Shown here piece by piece: positions 34,975-41,777 of a DNA stretch of 64,000 bases (within the stretch, counting starts at the first letter, position 1; each line of letters starts with the position of its first letter). Location of the stretch: contig NZ_JAMSKT010000005.1 of NCBI RefSeq assembly GCF_023806125.1, forward strand, positions 109,073-173,072, given 5' to 3'. The stretch is from Clostridium caldaquaticum. GTDB lineage: Bacteria > Bacillota > Clostridia > Clostridiales > Clostridiaceae. A program made the translations under genes and the position numbers. The notes beneath the pieces were generated by a model that was given only the letters and a program-made list of their open reading frames with translations, was not told the origin of the DNA and did no database searches.

Positions 34975-35038
34975 TTCCTTAATAGAATATATTATATCAA
35001 ACAATGAATTGATATAACAGGTAAAATCATTGTAAGAT
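34975..35038 (+). promoter_or_regulatory. lpdD-ubiX promoter with LysR-type operator (site C) and a second dyad
   Basis: The T-N11-A core TTCCTTAATAGAA (34975-34987) lies 21 bases before -35 TTGATA (35009-35014); an 18-base spacer and -10 TAAGAT (35033-35038) follow, exactly as at sites A and B. A second perfect dyad, TTATATCAA (34992-35000) with TTGATATAA (35009-35017), overlaps the -35. It may be the activation subsite or a repressor site. The core begins 16 bases from the LysR start, so autoregulation is likely. Confidence 0.72.
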
Positions 35039-35073
35039 TAAATATATTAATTTTTATATAAAAGGACAAATTT

Positions 35074-35415
35074 ATGCTAGAGATTACACGAACAAAAGAA
35101 AGAATTAATTTAAAGCTTGATGTTATTTATTTAGGAGAAGACCTGTGTATTATTTTAACAGGAGGGGACAAACCTCACTTAGGAGCTGTTACTGTAGGTT
35201 CTAATCAAGTAAAAGAGCATACATTCTGTTTTCCACATCACAAGGAAGATTATATTACAAAGCTTGTTTACTCACTTATAACAGAATCCTTTGATAAAAA
35301 TGTAATAGTATGCTGTGGAATCCACTTTGATAATATTTCAAAAGAAGAAATAACTGAAGTTATCTCTCTATGCAAAGAAATGATTCTAGAGCTTAAACAT
35401 GTAAACAACATATAA
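35074..35415 (+). CDS. lpdD: LpdD-like prenyl-FMN decarboxylase accessory protein
   Basis: 113-residue cytoplasmic protein resembling LpdD, the small partner of the gallate decarboxylase LpdC, with the GGDKPHLGAVTVG segment (about 30-45) and a C-terminal VCCGIHFDNISKEEI region. In the family it is thought to help load or mature the prenylated flavin on UbiD-type enzymes. It is the first gene of the plus-strand unit; ubiX follows 22 bases later. The match rests on motif recall and context, not on a search. Confidence 0.78.
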   Translation: MLEITRTKERINLKLDVIYLGEDLCIILTGGDKPHLGAVTVGSNQVKEHTFCFPHHKEDYITKLVYSLITESFDKNVIVCCGIHFDNISKEEITEVISLCKEMILELKHVNNI

Positions 35416-35437
35416 ATTATAGTGAGGAGAATTCAAA

Positions 35438-36004
35438 ATGGAAATAGTAGTTGGTATGACAGGAGCAACAGGTGCTATTTACTCAGTAAGGCTGCTTGAA
35501 ACTCTAAAAAAATTTACTGATATAAATGTACATCTTATAATAAGTCAGTGGGCTCAAAATACACTTGTTGCTGAAACTAATTATAACTTAGATTATGTAA
35601 AATCCTTGGCACATGAAGTATATGATAATTCCAATATGGGAGCTAAAATATCAAGTGGTTCCTTTTTAACAAATGCCATGATTATTCTGCCTTGCAGCAT
35701 GAAAACATTAAGCTCCATTGCAAATGGCTACTGCGACAGCCTTATAGCCAGAGCCGCAGATATAACCATTAAAGAAGGAAGAAAACTTATATTATCACCA
35801 AGGGAAACTCCTTTAAATTCTATACATCTTGAAAATATGCTTAAACTTTCAAGACTTGGTGTTAGAATAGTTCCTCCAATGCCCGCTTTCTATACTAAAC
35901 CTGACACTATAGATGATATTGTAAATCATCAAGTCATGAAGCTACTGGATCAATTGAACTTAAATGTTGATAATGCAAAAAGATGGAATGGGTTTTATTT
36001 TTAG
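35438..36004 (+). CDS. lpdB: UbiX-family flavin prenyltransferase (LpdB-like)
   Basis: 188 residues, a flavodoxin-like homo-oligomer former that attaches a dimethylallyl group to FMN to make prenyl-FMN. The N-terminal GMTGATGAIYSVRLLETL, the SGSFLTNAMIILPCSMKTLSSIANGYCDSLIARAADITIKE block and the LILSPRETPLNSIHLENMLKLSRLG motif are all classic UbiX. It should supply cofactor to the UbiD protein at 24478-25977, which lies 9.5 kb away but has the same operator. A cluster of GGGACGG elements begins at its stop codon. Confidence 0.94.
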   Translation: MEIVVGMTGATGAIYSVRLLETLKKFTDINVHLIISQWAQNTLVAETNYNLDYVKSLAHEVYDNSNMGAKISSGSFLTNAMIILPCSMKTLSSIANGYCDSLIARAADITIKEGRKLILSPRETPLNSIHLENMLKLSRLGVRIVPPMPAFYTKPDTIDDIVNHQVMKLLDQLNLNVDNAKRWNGFYF

Positions 36005-36091
36005 GGACGGTTATCAATTTTTATGGGTTTTAGGGACGGTTATCAATTTTTAGGGACGATTAACAATTTAATTTGTTGTTAACCGTCCCTA
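36002..36091. repeat. Cluster of GGGACGGTTAAC-type REP/MITE-like elements
   Basis: Two half elements, TAGGGACGGTTATCAATTT (36002-36020 and 36031-36049), are followed by a full hairpin: AGGGACGATTAACAA paired with TTGTTAACCGTCCCT (36051-36091). The sequence family recurs at about 39500, 40701, 53144, 53203 and 63791. It probably also ends the lpdD-ubiX message. Confidence 0.75.
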
Positions 36092-36204
36092 TTTGCCTTG
36101 CCTTATGCATGTTGAATTCTTAGACGCTTTAACAAAGAAGCGGCATGAATAAATTAATAGTTGTAATTTGGTATCTATATTTTAAAAATTTTTTTATTTT
36201 CTAT

Positions 36205-36229
36205 TGAACTTTTTTTTGATTTCTGCGTT
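36205..36229 (+). promoter_or_regulatory. ECF-type autoregulatory promoter of sigY
   Basis: TGAAC (36205-36209), 16 bases, then CGTT (36226-36229). This matches the TGAAC-N16-CGTC pattern of ECF sigma promoters. The message would start near 36236, just ahead of the AAAGGGG ribosome binding site at 36248-36254. Confidence 0.65.
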
Positions 36230-36262
36230 AAATAGATGAAAACAGCAAAAGGGGTAACATTT

Positions 36263-36799
36263 ATGACTTTGGAAAATCATAATGAAGAAAATTTAATAAA
36301 AAGAGCCAAAGAAGGTGACAAATATGCCTTTAATATATTGATAAGCAATAATTTTTCAATATTAAAAGGATATGTATTAAAACTCACCTGTAATAAGGAA
36401 TTAACGGAAGATATTGTTCAAGAAACCCTATTGTCTGCTGTTATTCATATAGATTCCTTTACTCCTAAAACAAAGTTTTCAACATGGCTTATTAAAATAG
36501 CAACTAATAAATATAGAGATTATTTAAGAAAAGTAAATGAAACAGATGTATTATTAGATGTTATTCCATCTTCCTATGATATAGAAGATGAGGTAATTAT
36601 GAAGGAAGAGCTCAAGGAAGTTCTAAAGATTTTGAAAGCTATGCCGGAAGATAAACGTACAATTTTTATACTAAAGCATTACTATGGTTACAGCTATGAA
36701 GAAATAAGCTCCATAGTAAATTGTCCAATAGGTACAGTACGTTCAAGGCTGCATTATGGAATAAAAGAGATTATTTCAAAATTTAATGGAGGTAGATAA
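36263..36799 (+). CDS. sigY: ECF RNA polymerase sigma factor, SigY-like
   Basis: 178 residues from the ATG at 36263 (AAAGGGG eight bases before; the in-frame ATG at 36236 lies at the predicted transcript start). Region 2 (about 15-85: ELTEDIVQETLLSAVIHIDSFTPKTKFSTWLIKIATNKYRDYLRK) and region 4 (about 115-170: EDKRTIFILKHYYGYSYEEISSIVNCPIGTVRSRLHYGI) are complete. The five downstream genes have the same order and types as B. subtilis yxlCDEFG, which is the basis for the name. An autoregulatory ECF promoter lies upstream. Confidence 0.88.
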   Translation: MTLENHNEENLIKRAKEGDKYAFNILISNNFSILKGYVLKLTCNKELTEDIVQETLLSAVIHIDSFTPKTKFSTWLIKIATNKYRDYLRKVNETDVLLDVIPSSYDIEDEVIMKEELKEVLKILKAMPEDKRTIFILKHYYGYSYEEISSIVNCPIGTVRSRLHYGIKEIISKFNGGR

Positions 36800-36800
36800 C

Positions 36801-37181
36801 ATGAAATCCTTTGATGATCTGGATAAAAAAATAGATAAATATTACGAAGGTTCATTAGATGGAGCTACCTCTGATGAATTAGAGATAAAATCTGCTTTAG
36901 ATAAGATGAACCTTATTGAAGCTATAGAAGAAAATATTCCTATTAATATTGACATAAGTAATATAGTAGAGGCAGGCGAAAAGATTAGATTTAATAATAA
37001 ACTTAGAAAGTCCACATTTAAATTTTTGATTTTAGCGATTTTAATATCTGCATTAATTGGTTATGTGTATATTAAAGTTTCAATATATGTAATTGTAGCG
37101 ATACAGTTTTTAGTTTTAATAACACTACTTATATTAAATTATGTTCTCTTAAAGAAAAAGGTAAGGAGTGAGGTTAAATGA
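36801..37181 (+). CDS. yxlC: YxlC-like anti-sigma factor
   Basis: 126 residues from the ATG at 36801, one base past the sigma stop, with GGAGGT in the sigma 3' end. An acidic cytoplasmic N-terminal part (about 75 residues) precedes two membrane helices (about 78-115), the topology of YxlC, the negative regulator of SigY. Sequence identity cannot be judged by eye; the call rests on position and topology. Confidence 0.7.
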   Translation: MKSFDDLDKKIDKYYEGSLDGATSDELEIKSALDKMNLIEAIEENIPINIDISNIVEAGEKIRFNNKLRKSTFKFLILAILISALIGYVYIKVSIYVIVAIQFLVLITLLILNYVLLKKKVRSEVK

Positions 37182-37381
37182 TAAAATATAAAACATTAAT
37201 TGTGGCCATCGCTCTTATACTAGTAATTATTCAAGGAACTTTAATTTTTAGAGATGCTATGAAAAAAAATATCCCTTATCCTTGGCTTTGGGGAATAATA
37301 GGGTTAATGAATATTCCAAGCTCAACCATAATTTATTTAGTATTTAAAACATTATATTTTAAAAAGAAAAAAAGGAGTTAA
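37178..37381 (+). CDS. yxlD: YxlD-like small membrane protein (PLDc_N type)
   Basis: 67 residues with two hydrophobic helices and the PLDc_N pattern in which an aromatic WLWGIIGLMN segment precedes the second helix (PYPWLWGIIGLMNIPSSTIIYLVF). The start overlaps the yxlC stop by 4 bases. In B. subtilis YxlD acts with YxlC to hold SigY down. Its place between yxlC and yxlE matches that operon. Confidence 0.72.
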   Translation: MIKYKTLIVAIALILVIIQGTLIFRDAMKKNIPYPWLWGIIGLMNIPSSTIIYLVFKTLYFKKKKRS

Positions 37382-37385
37382 TATT

Positions 37386-37568
37386 ATGAATATCGATTAT
37401 AAATTATTAATACCTATAGTGGTTCTACAAGCTATTTTCTCAATTTACTGCATTATAATAATTGCTAAAAACCCTGTAAAACTCATGCCTAAATGGCTGT
37501 GGGGTATATTATGTTTAAACACCCTTGGGTGTGTTGCCTTTTTGATATTAGGAAAGGATGAAGCGTGA
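37386..37568 (+). CDS. yxlE: YxlE-like small membrane protein (PLDc_N type)
   Basis: 60 residues, two helices: ILIPIVVLQAIFSIYCIIIIA-like first helix, then MPKWLWGILCLNTLGCVAFLILGKD. The KWLWG...LG...ILG pattern is the PLDc_N (phospholipase D nuclease N-terminal) signature of YxlE. It begins 4 bases after yxlD and overlaps yxlF by 4 bases, so it is translationally coupled. Confidence 0.72.
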   Translation: MNIDYKLLIPIVVLQAIFSIYCIIIIAKNPVKLMPKWLWGILCLNTLGCVAFLILGKDEA

Positions 37569-38506
37569 TGAATGTTAATCTAAAGGATGAAGAGCTTACT
37601 TTAGAGCTTATAAGCTTAAATAAGAGTTATGGAAATTCTAAAGTGCTTAATGATATAAACTTAAAGATACCTCAAGGAGTTATCTATGGATTTATTGGTG
37701 AAAATGGAGCTGGTAAAACCACCACAATGAATATAATATGTGGCTTAAAAAAGCCTTCATCAGGTAAAGTTATATTTTGTGGTAAAGAACTTAATTATGA
37801 TGAGGAGAGAAAAGCTATCGGTTATCTTCCTCAACAACCTAAATTTTATAATTATATGAAGGTTAAAGAATATGTTGATTTTATAATTTCACTTTCTTCA
37901 ACTAAAGGAATAATCTTTTCTAGGGATGAATTACTTTCTATAGTTGGACTAAAAGATGCTTCCAATAAAACTATAAGGACTTTATCAGGAGGTATGCTTC
38001 AAAGACTGGGCATCGCTGTTGCCATATGTAATAATCCTAAGCTTGTTATATTGGACGAGCCAACTTCTGCATTAGATCCAGAGGGTAGAAGAGAAGTTAT
38101 GAATATAATCAAAAACCTAAAAGAAAAGGGAATGACAGTATTTTTCTCAACCCATCTTTTAAGCGATGTTGAAAATATATGTGATTATATAACTATAATT
38201 CATAAGGGAGAGATACTCACTTCAACTACAATAGGTAAACTTAAAGATGAATATTCTACTTACTATTATGAAGTTAAGTTTGGTGGAGATGTAAAAATCA
38301 ATAACTATCCAAGCTTTATAAAAAAAGTTAACCAAAATGGAGAGATAGCTTTAATATTTACTGATGCTACCTTAAAGGACGAAAGAGATTTATTTACCTA
38401 CTTATTATCATTAAATACTCCTATAAAGTCTTTTGAGAAAAAAGAAATATCTTTAGAAGATATCTTTTTTACCATTATTAAAGGAGGTGCTTCAAATGAC
38501 CTTTAA
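37565..38506 (+). CDS. yxlF: ABC transporter ATP-binding protein, YxlF-like
   Basis: 313 residues with an intact ABC ATPase domain (about 8-220): Walker A GENGAGKTTTMN, signature LSGGMLQRLGIA, Walker B KLVILDEPTSALDPEG, H-loop FFSTHLLSD. A C-terminal regulatory stretch follows, as in drug/antibiotic exporters of the CcmA/NatA type. It pairs with the permease gene that overlaps its end. The exporter's substrate is unknown in the B. subtilis operon as well; immunity to a toxic compound is one possibility. Confidence 0.88.
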   Translation: MMNVNLKDEELTLELISLNKSYGNSKVLNDINLKIPQGVIYGFIGENGAGKTTTMNIICGLKKPSSGKVIFCGKELNYDEERKAIGYLPQQPKFYNYMKVKEYVDFIISLSSTKGIIFSRDELLSIVGLKDASNKTIRTLSGGMLQRLGIAVAICNNPKLVILDEPTSALDPEGRREVMNIIKNLKEKGMTVFFSTHLLSDVENICDYITIIHKGEILTSTTIGKLKDEYSTYYYEVKFGGDVKINNYPSFIKKVNQNGEIALIFTDATLKDERDLFTYLLSLNTPIKSFEKKEISLEDIFFTIIKGGASNDL

Positions 38507-39248
38507 AGCCTATATGAAAAAGGAATTCACAGAAGCAAGTAGAGAACATAAGTTAATAGTACTATTTATGGGGTTCTTTTTCTTTGCCTTAGCAACACCT
38601 CCTATGTTAAAACTCACTCCAAAACTTTTAGAAAAGCAGTATGGAACAGATATGTCTAGTATTTTTAAAACCTCTGCCACTCATTCAGTAGCAAACTATC
38701 TAGGGAGCAATGTTCCTCAAATATGTATATTGGTTTTATGTCTTACCCTTGGTGGAATCTTGAGTAATGAGATATCAAAGGGGAGTATAATATTACCTAT
38801 CACAAAAGGAGCCAATAAAGCTGCTATAGTTCTAGCAAAATTCTGTTTTTATGGTATTACAATGTTCTTCATAAGTGCATTATCTGTAATTACCAATATA
38901 TATTATTCCTTTATTGTATTTGAACAGGATTTTCCAGAAGTGAAAGCTGTCTTGATGTGTTTTGTGAATGTTTATATTTATCTGCTTTTTATGATATCTA
39001 TAATATTTCTATTTAGCAGTTTATTAAAAAAATCTATGGAAGCAGCCTTGATATCAATGGGGTTAAATATAGCATTAACACTGCTTAGTACCTTTAAATA
39101 TTCTTTCAATCCATTTACTCTAATATCAGAAGCTTCAAAGCTCTCAACAGAGGTTTCTACTAAACCATTGGTAATAACAGTTGCATTCACAGTAATATCA
39201 GTTGTTTCTGCAATAGTAATATTTATGAAAAAGGAAATAGAAGCTTAA
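38496..39248 (+). CDS. yxlG: ABC transporter permease, YxlG-like
   Basis: 250 residues from the ATG at 38496, with AAAGGAGGTG nine bases upstream inside yxlF. About six membrane helices and a large extracytoplasmic loop after the first helix (MLKLTPKLLEKQYGTDM) are of the ABC-2 type used by NatB/YxlG exporters. It overlaps yxlF by 11 bases and completes the sigY operon. The stop codon touches the end of a decayed HAD gene on the other strand. Confidence 0.82.
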   Translation: MTFKAYMKKEFTEASREHKLIVLFMGFFFFALATPPMLKLTPKLLEKQYGTDMSSIFKTSATHSVANYLGSNVPQICILVLCLTLGGILSNEISKGSIILPITKGANKAAIVLAKFCFYGITMFFISALSVITNIYYSFIVFEQDFPEVKAVLMCFVNVYIYLLFMISIIFLFSSLLKKSMEAALISMGLNIALTLLSTFKYSFNPFTLISEASKLSTEVSTKPLVITVAFTVISVVSAIVIFMKKEIEA

Positions 39249-39499
39249 AATGGGTTATACCAACAGGTATCTATTCCAAAGTTTATTCAACCTTGTATAT
39301 CAGAGGTTAAACTGTCACCCACGACAAGTGTTTTACTTTTATCAGTGTGCTTTAAATTATTTAAAGCTATTTCAAAAATTCTAGGATCTAGTTTTAATAC
39401 TTCAACCTCTTCAGATACTACAATATCTTCAAAGTACTTTGCTCTTTAAGATTTTCTTATTCTGTTGTCTTGAACAACTGTAAGTCCATTAGTTATTAT
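39245..39499 (-). pseudogene. Remnant of a HAD-family hydrolase (YjjG-like)
   Basis: Translated on the minus strand in one frame, this stretch reads as the C-terminal part of a HAD phosphatase: TNGLT, KYFEDIVVSEEVEVLKLDPRIFE, then KTLVVGDSLTSDIQG (motifs II-IV) and INFGIDTCWYNP. It is interrupted by two in-frame stops (after IRKS and after DIQG), and its N-terminal half is missing. The truncation point coincides with a GGGACGG element at 39500. A once-functional nucleotidase-like gene has thus been lost here. Confidence 0.8.
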
Positions 39500-39568
39500 A
39501 AGGACGGTTAACATTTTAATTTGTTGTTAACCGTCCCTATTTTCAGTTTGTTGTTAACCGTCCCTATT
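39500..39568. repeat. GGGACGGTTAAC-type element (hairpin plus extra half)
   Basis: AGGACGGTTAAC pairs with GTTAACCGTCCCT around a short AT loop (39501-39540); a second half, TTGTTGTTAACCGTCCCTA, follows (39548-39566). It abuts the truncated end of the HAD remnant. Downstream to the YbaK gene lies only AT-rich promoter-type sequence. Confidence 0.75.
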
Positions 39569-39633
39569 TCCTATTTTGTTCTATATTATGGTATAATTTT
39601 TATAATTAAAATTCTTTTGAAGTAGGTGAAATA

Positions 39634-40128
39634 ATGATTACAGAAATTGAACAAAGATTATATAATACATTAGACTTATTAGAAATCGAGTATATTAGAT
39701 ACGAGCACAAAGCTGTGTACACTATAGAAGAAGCTAATCAATTGGATATAAACATTCCTGGGCAGCAATGCAAAAATTTGTTTCTCCGAAATAGAAAAGG
39801 GGATACCCATTATTTAGTTATATTACATGAAGAAAAGCAGGCAGATTTAAAACTTTTATCTCACCAAATAGGGAGCACAAGTCTTTCCTTTGCTTCAGAA
39901 GAAAGATTATTCAAGTATCTTGGACTTAAGCCTGGTTCAGTTACTCCTTTTGGATTAATAAATGATTCTAACAAAGAAGTAATAGTTCTAATAGATAAGG
40001 AGTTAGTAGGAGCTGAAAAATTAAACTTTCATCCAAATGTGAACACAGCAACCATAAGTGTCTCTTACAAGGATTTTGAAAAATTCATAGAGTGGAATGG
40101 AAACAAAATTAATTATGTAAATATATAG
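39634..40128 (+). CDS. ProX/YbaK-type prolyl-tRNA editing protein
   Basis: 164 residues, stand-alone trans-editing domain that hydrolyses mischarged Ala- or Cys-tRNAPro. Family features: YEHKAVYTIEEA near the start, PGQQCKNLFLRNRKGDTHYLVIL with the conserved Lys, and GLKPGSVTPFGLIND near 110 followed by VLIDKEL. It matches the ProX/PrdX branch rather than YbaK proper. AGGTGA precedes the ATG. The GNAT gene follows 45 bases later, probably in the same transcript. Confidence 0.9.
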   Translation: MITEIEQRLYNTLDLLEIEYIRYEHKAVYTIEEANQLDINIPGQQCKNLFLRNRKGDTHYLVILHEEKQADLKLLSHQIGSTSLSFASEERLFKYLGLKPGSVTPFGLINDSNKEVIVLIDKELVGAEKLNFHPNVNTATISVSYKDFEKFIEWNGNKINYVNI

Positions 40129-40173
40129 GAAAGATTGTATACAACGCAAATACCAACACTAAGGAGGACAAAA

Positions 40174-40677
40174 ATGCAGTTTCGTAAAACCGTTGAAGAA
40201 GATATTATCAGTATAATGAAGATTATAAATGCAGCACAAACTTACTTTAAAGAACAAGGAATTGATCAGTGGCAAAATGGCTATCCAAACTACAATTCTA
40301 TAGAAAATGATATTAATAATGGCTATAGTTATGTACTTGATGAGAATGATAAAATAATTGGTACTGCTGCAGTTTCCTTTGATGGAGAAAAGACCTATGA
40401 AAACATCTACAATGGTGCATGGATAACCAATGAAGAATATGCAGTTGTACATAGAATAGCTGTCGATTCTAATTATAAAGGTCAGGGGATAGCCTCTATA
40501 ATCATTAAAAACATAGAAGATCTTTGCATAAATAAAGGAGTACATAGCATTAAAATAGATACCCATAAAGAAAATCTATCAATGCAAAAACTACTACAGA
40601 AAAATGGTTTTAAGTATTGTGGAATAATTTATCTAGAGGATGGAAATGAAAGAATAGCCTTTGAAAAGACTTTTTAG
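40174..40677 (+). CDS. GNAT family N-acetyltransferase
   Basis: 167 residues from the ATG at 40174 (AAGGAGGA 5 bases before; the longer frame from 40135 has no site). The acetyl-CoA binding motif A is clear: VHRIAVDSNYKGQGIASIIIKNIEDLC, followed by the KIDTHKENLSMQKLLQKNGFKYCGIIYL motif B. The substrate is not predictable. A GGGACGG hairpin lies just past the stop and may act as terminator. Confidence 0.9.
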   Translation: MQFRKTVEEDIISIMKIINAAQTYFKEQGIDQWQNGYPNYNSIENDINNGYSYVLDENDKIIGTAAVSFDGEKTYENIYNGAWITNEEYAVVHRIAVDSNYKGQGIASIIIKNIEDLCINKGVHSIKIDTHKENLSMQKLLQKNGFKYCGIIYLEDGNERIAFEKTF

Positions 40678-40700
40678 TTATAGGTTAGGTTATAGGGTTA

Positions 40701-40742
40701 TAGGGACGGTTAACATTTAAATTTGTTGTTAACCGTCCCTAT
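40701..40742. repeat. Full GGGACGGTTAAC-type hairpin element
   Basis: AGGGACGGTTAAC (40702-40714) and GTTAACCGTCCCT (40728-40740) form a perfect 13-bp stem with an AT loop. It lies between convergent genes, 24 bases past the GNAT stop and 10 before the permease stop, and is the cleanest copy of the family in the window. Confidence 0.8.
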
Positions 40743-40751
40743 TTGCCATTT

Positions 40752-41759
40752 CTATGCCTCAACCTGCATTGACTTAGCTTTTGCAAGCTTATTTTTAAAC
40801 ATCTTTGCTTCTGCAAACTTATAACTGTTAGATGTGTATATTAAAAATACAAATACTACCATACCGCTAATTATTGTTTGAATAGATGAGCTTACATTAA
40901 ATTTAGCCAGTATAGAAATCATACACGCCTGCATAAAGGAACCGATAAATATTCCAATATTTCTATCTGAGTACTTTGCTAGCGCACCGCCAATAAATAA
41001 CGGCAGGAAAGCATTCATAATGTAGGATGAACTTCCAAGTCCTGTCTTAGGAGAAGCTGTTCCTAATATTGAAAGATTTATAATCCCAGCTGCTGCCATT
41101 AAAATACCAGACAGCAAATAACATATAACTGTATTTTTCTTTTCATTAATTCCAGCATTAACTGCTATCTGCTGGCCACTTCTTAAAGAATTTGTATCAT
41201 AGCCAAACTTTGTAAAATTCAGCAAGAATACAAATACAGCTAGAATAATAAGAGCTAATATTGTAATATATGGCTGGCGAGCAAAAATTAACATCTTAGT
41301 TTGCCCAATTAATTTCACTCCCTGGCTTTTATAAATAAAGGCTATTGCTTCATATATCATTGTTATACCTAATGAAACTACCATTGGAGGTATGCGCAGC
41401 ATAACATATGTGATACCGGAGATAGTACCTAGAATTCCTCCTATTACCATGCAGATTATTAGCATTGGTACTGGTCCAAGTCCCATACGCTGAGTTATAT
41501 CAACAGCCAGAATTACTGATAAAATCAGGGTAGCACCTACACTAAAATCAAACCTTCCAGAAGTTAAATTATAAGATACCGCCATGGAAATTAATCCTGA
41601 ATAAATAGTGTTTCTAAAGATTACCTCTAGGTCTGATCCCACACCAAAGGTTTGTATCCCATTAGCTCTGCAAATTATGGCAAACAATACATATACAGCT
41701 ATCGGCGCAATCAGTGAAAATATTAGATTTTTAGTAAACTTTAATGTTTTTGCTCCCAT
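40752..41759 (-). CDS. ABC transporter permease, CUT2 type (second permease)
   Basis: 335 residues, eight to ten helices, with the RbsC-like signature ISMAVSYNLTSGRFDFSVGATLIL and the RSGQQIAVNAGINEKKNTVICYLLSG cytoplasmic loop. It is the last gene of an ATPase-permease-binding protein-permease operon, 18 bases after the binding-protein gene. Two different permeases suggest a heterodimeric channel, as in YtfT-YjfF of E. coli. Confidence 0.88.
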   Translation of the reverse strand: MGAKTLKFTKNLIFSLIAPIAVYVLFAIICRANGIQTFGVGSDLEVIFRNTIYSGLISMAVSYNLTSGRFDFSVGATLILSVILAVDITQRMGLGPVPMLIICMVIGGILGTISGITYVMLRIPPMVVSLGITMIYEAIAFIYKSQGVKLIGQTKMLIFARQPYITILALIILAVFVFLLNFTKFGYDTNSLRSGQQIAVNAGINEKKNTVICYLLSGILMAAAGIINLSILGTASPKTGLGSSSYIMNAFLPLFIGGALAKYSDRNIGIFIGSFMQACMISILAKFNVSSSIQTIISGMVVFVFLIYTSNSYKFAEAKMFKNKLAKAKSMQVEA

Positions 41760-41777
41760 TTTATTTCTCCTTCTATT

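Noticed and set aside
36002..36091. Possible CRISPR array from the repeated GGGACGG units
   Set aside because: Units are unevenly spaced, differ in orientation, form long hairpins, and no cas genes are present.
36092..36204. Transposase remnant next to the repeat cluster
   Set aside because: No readable stretch of any transposase could be found in six frames; only AT-rich sequence is left.
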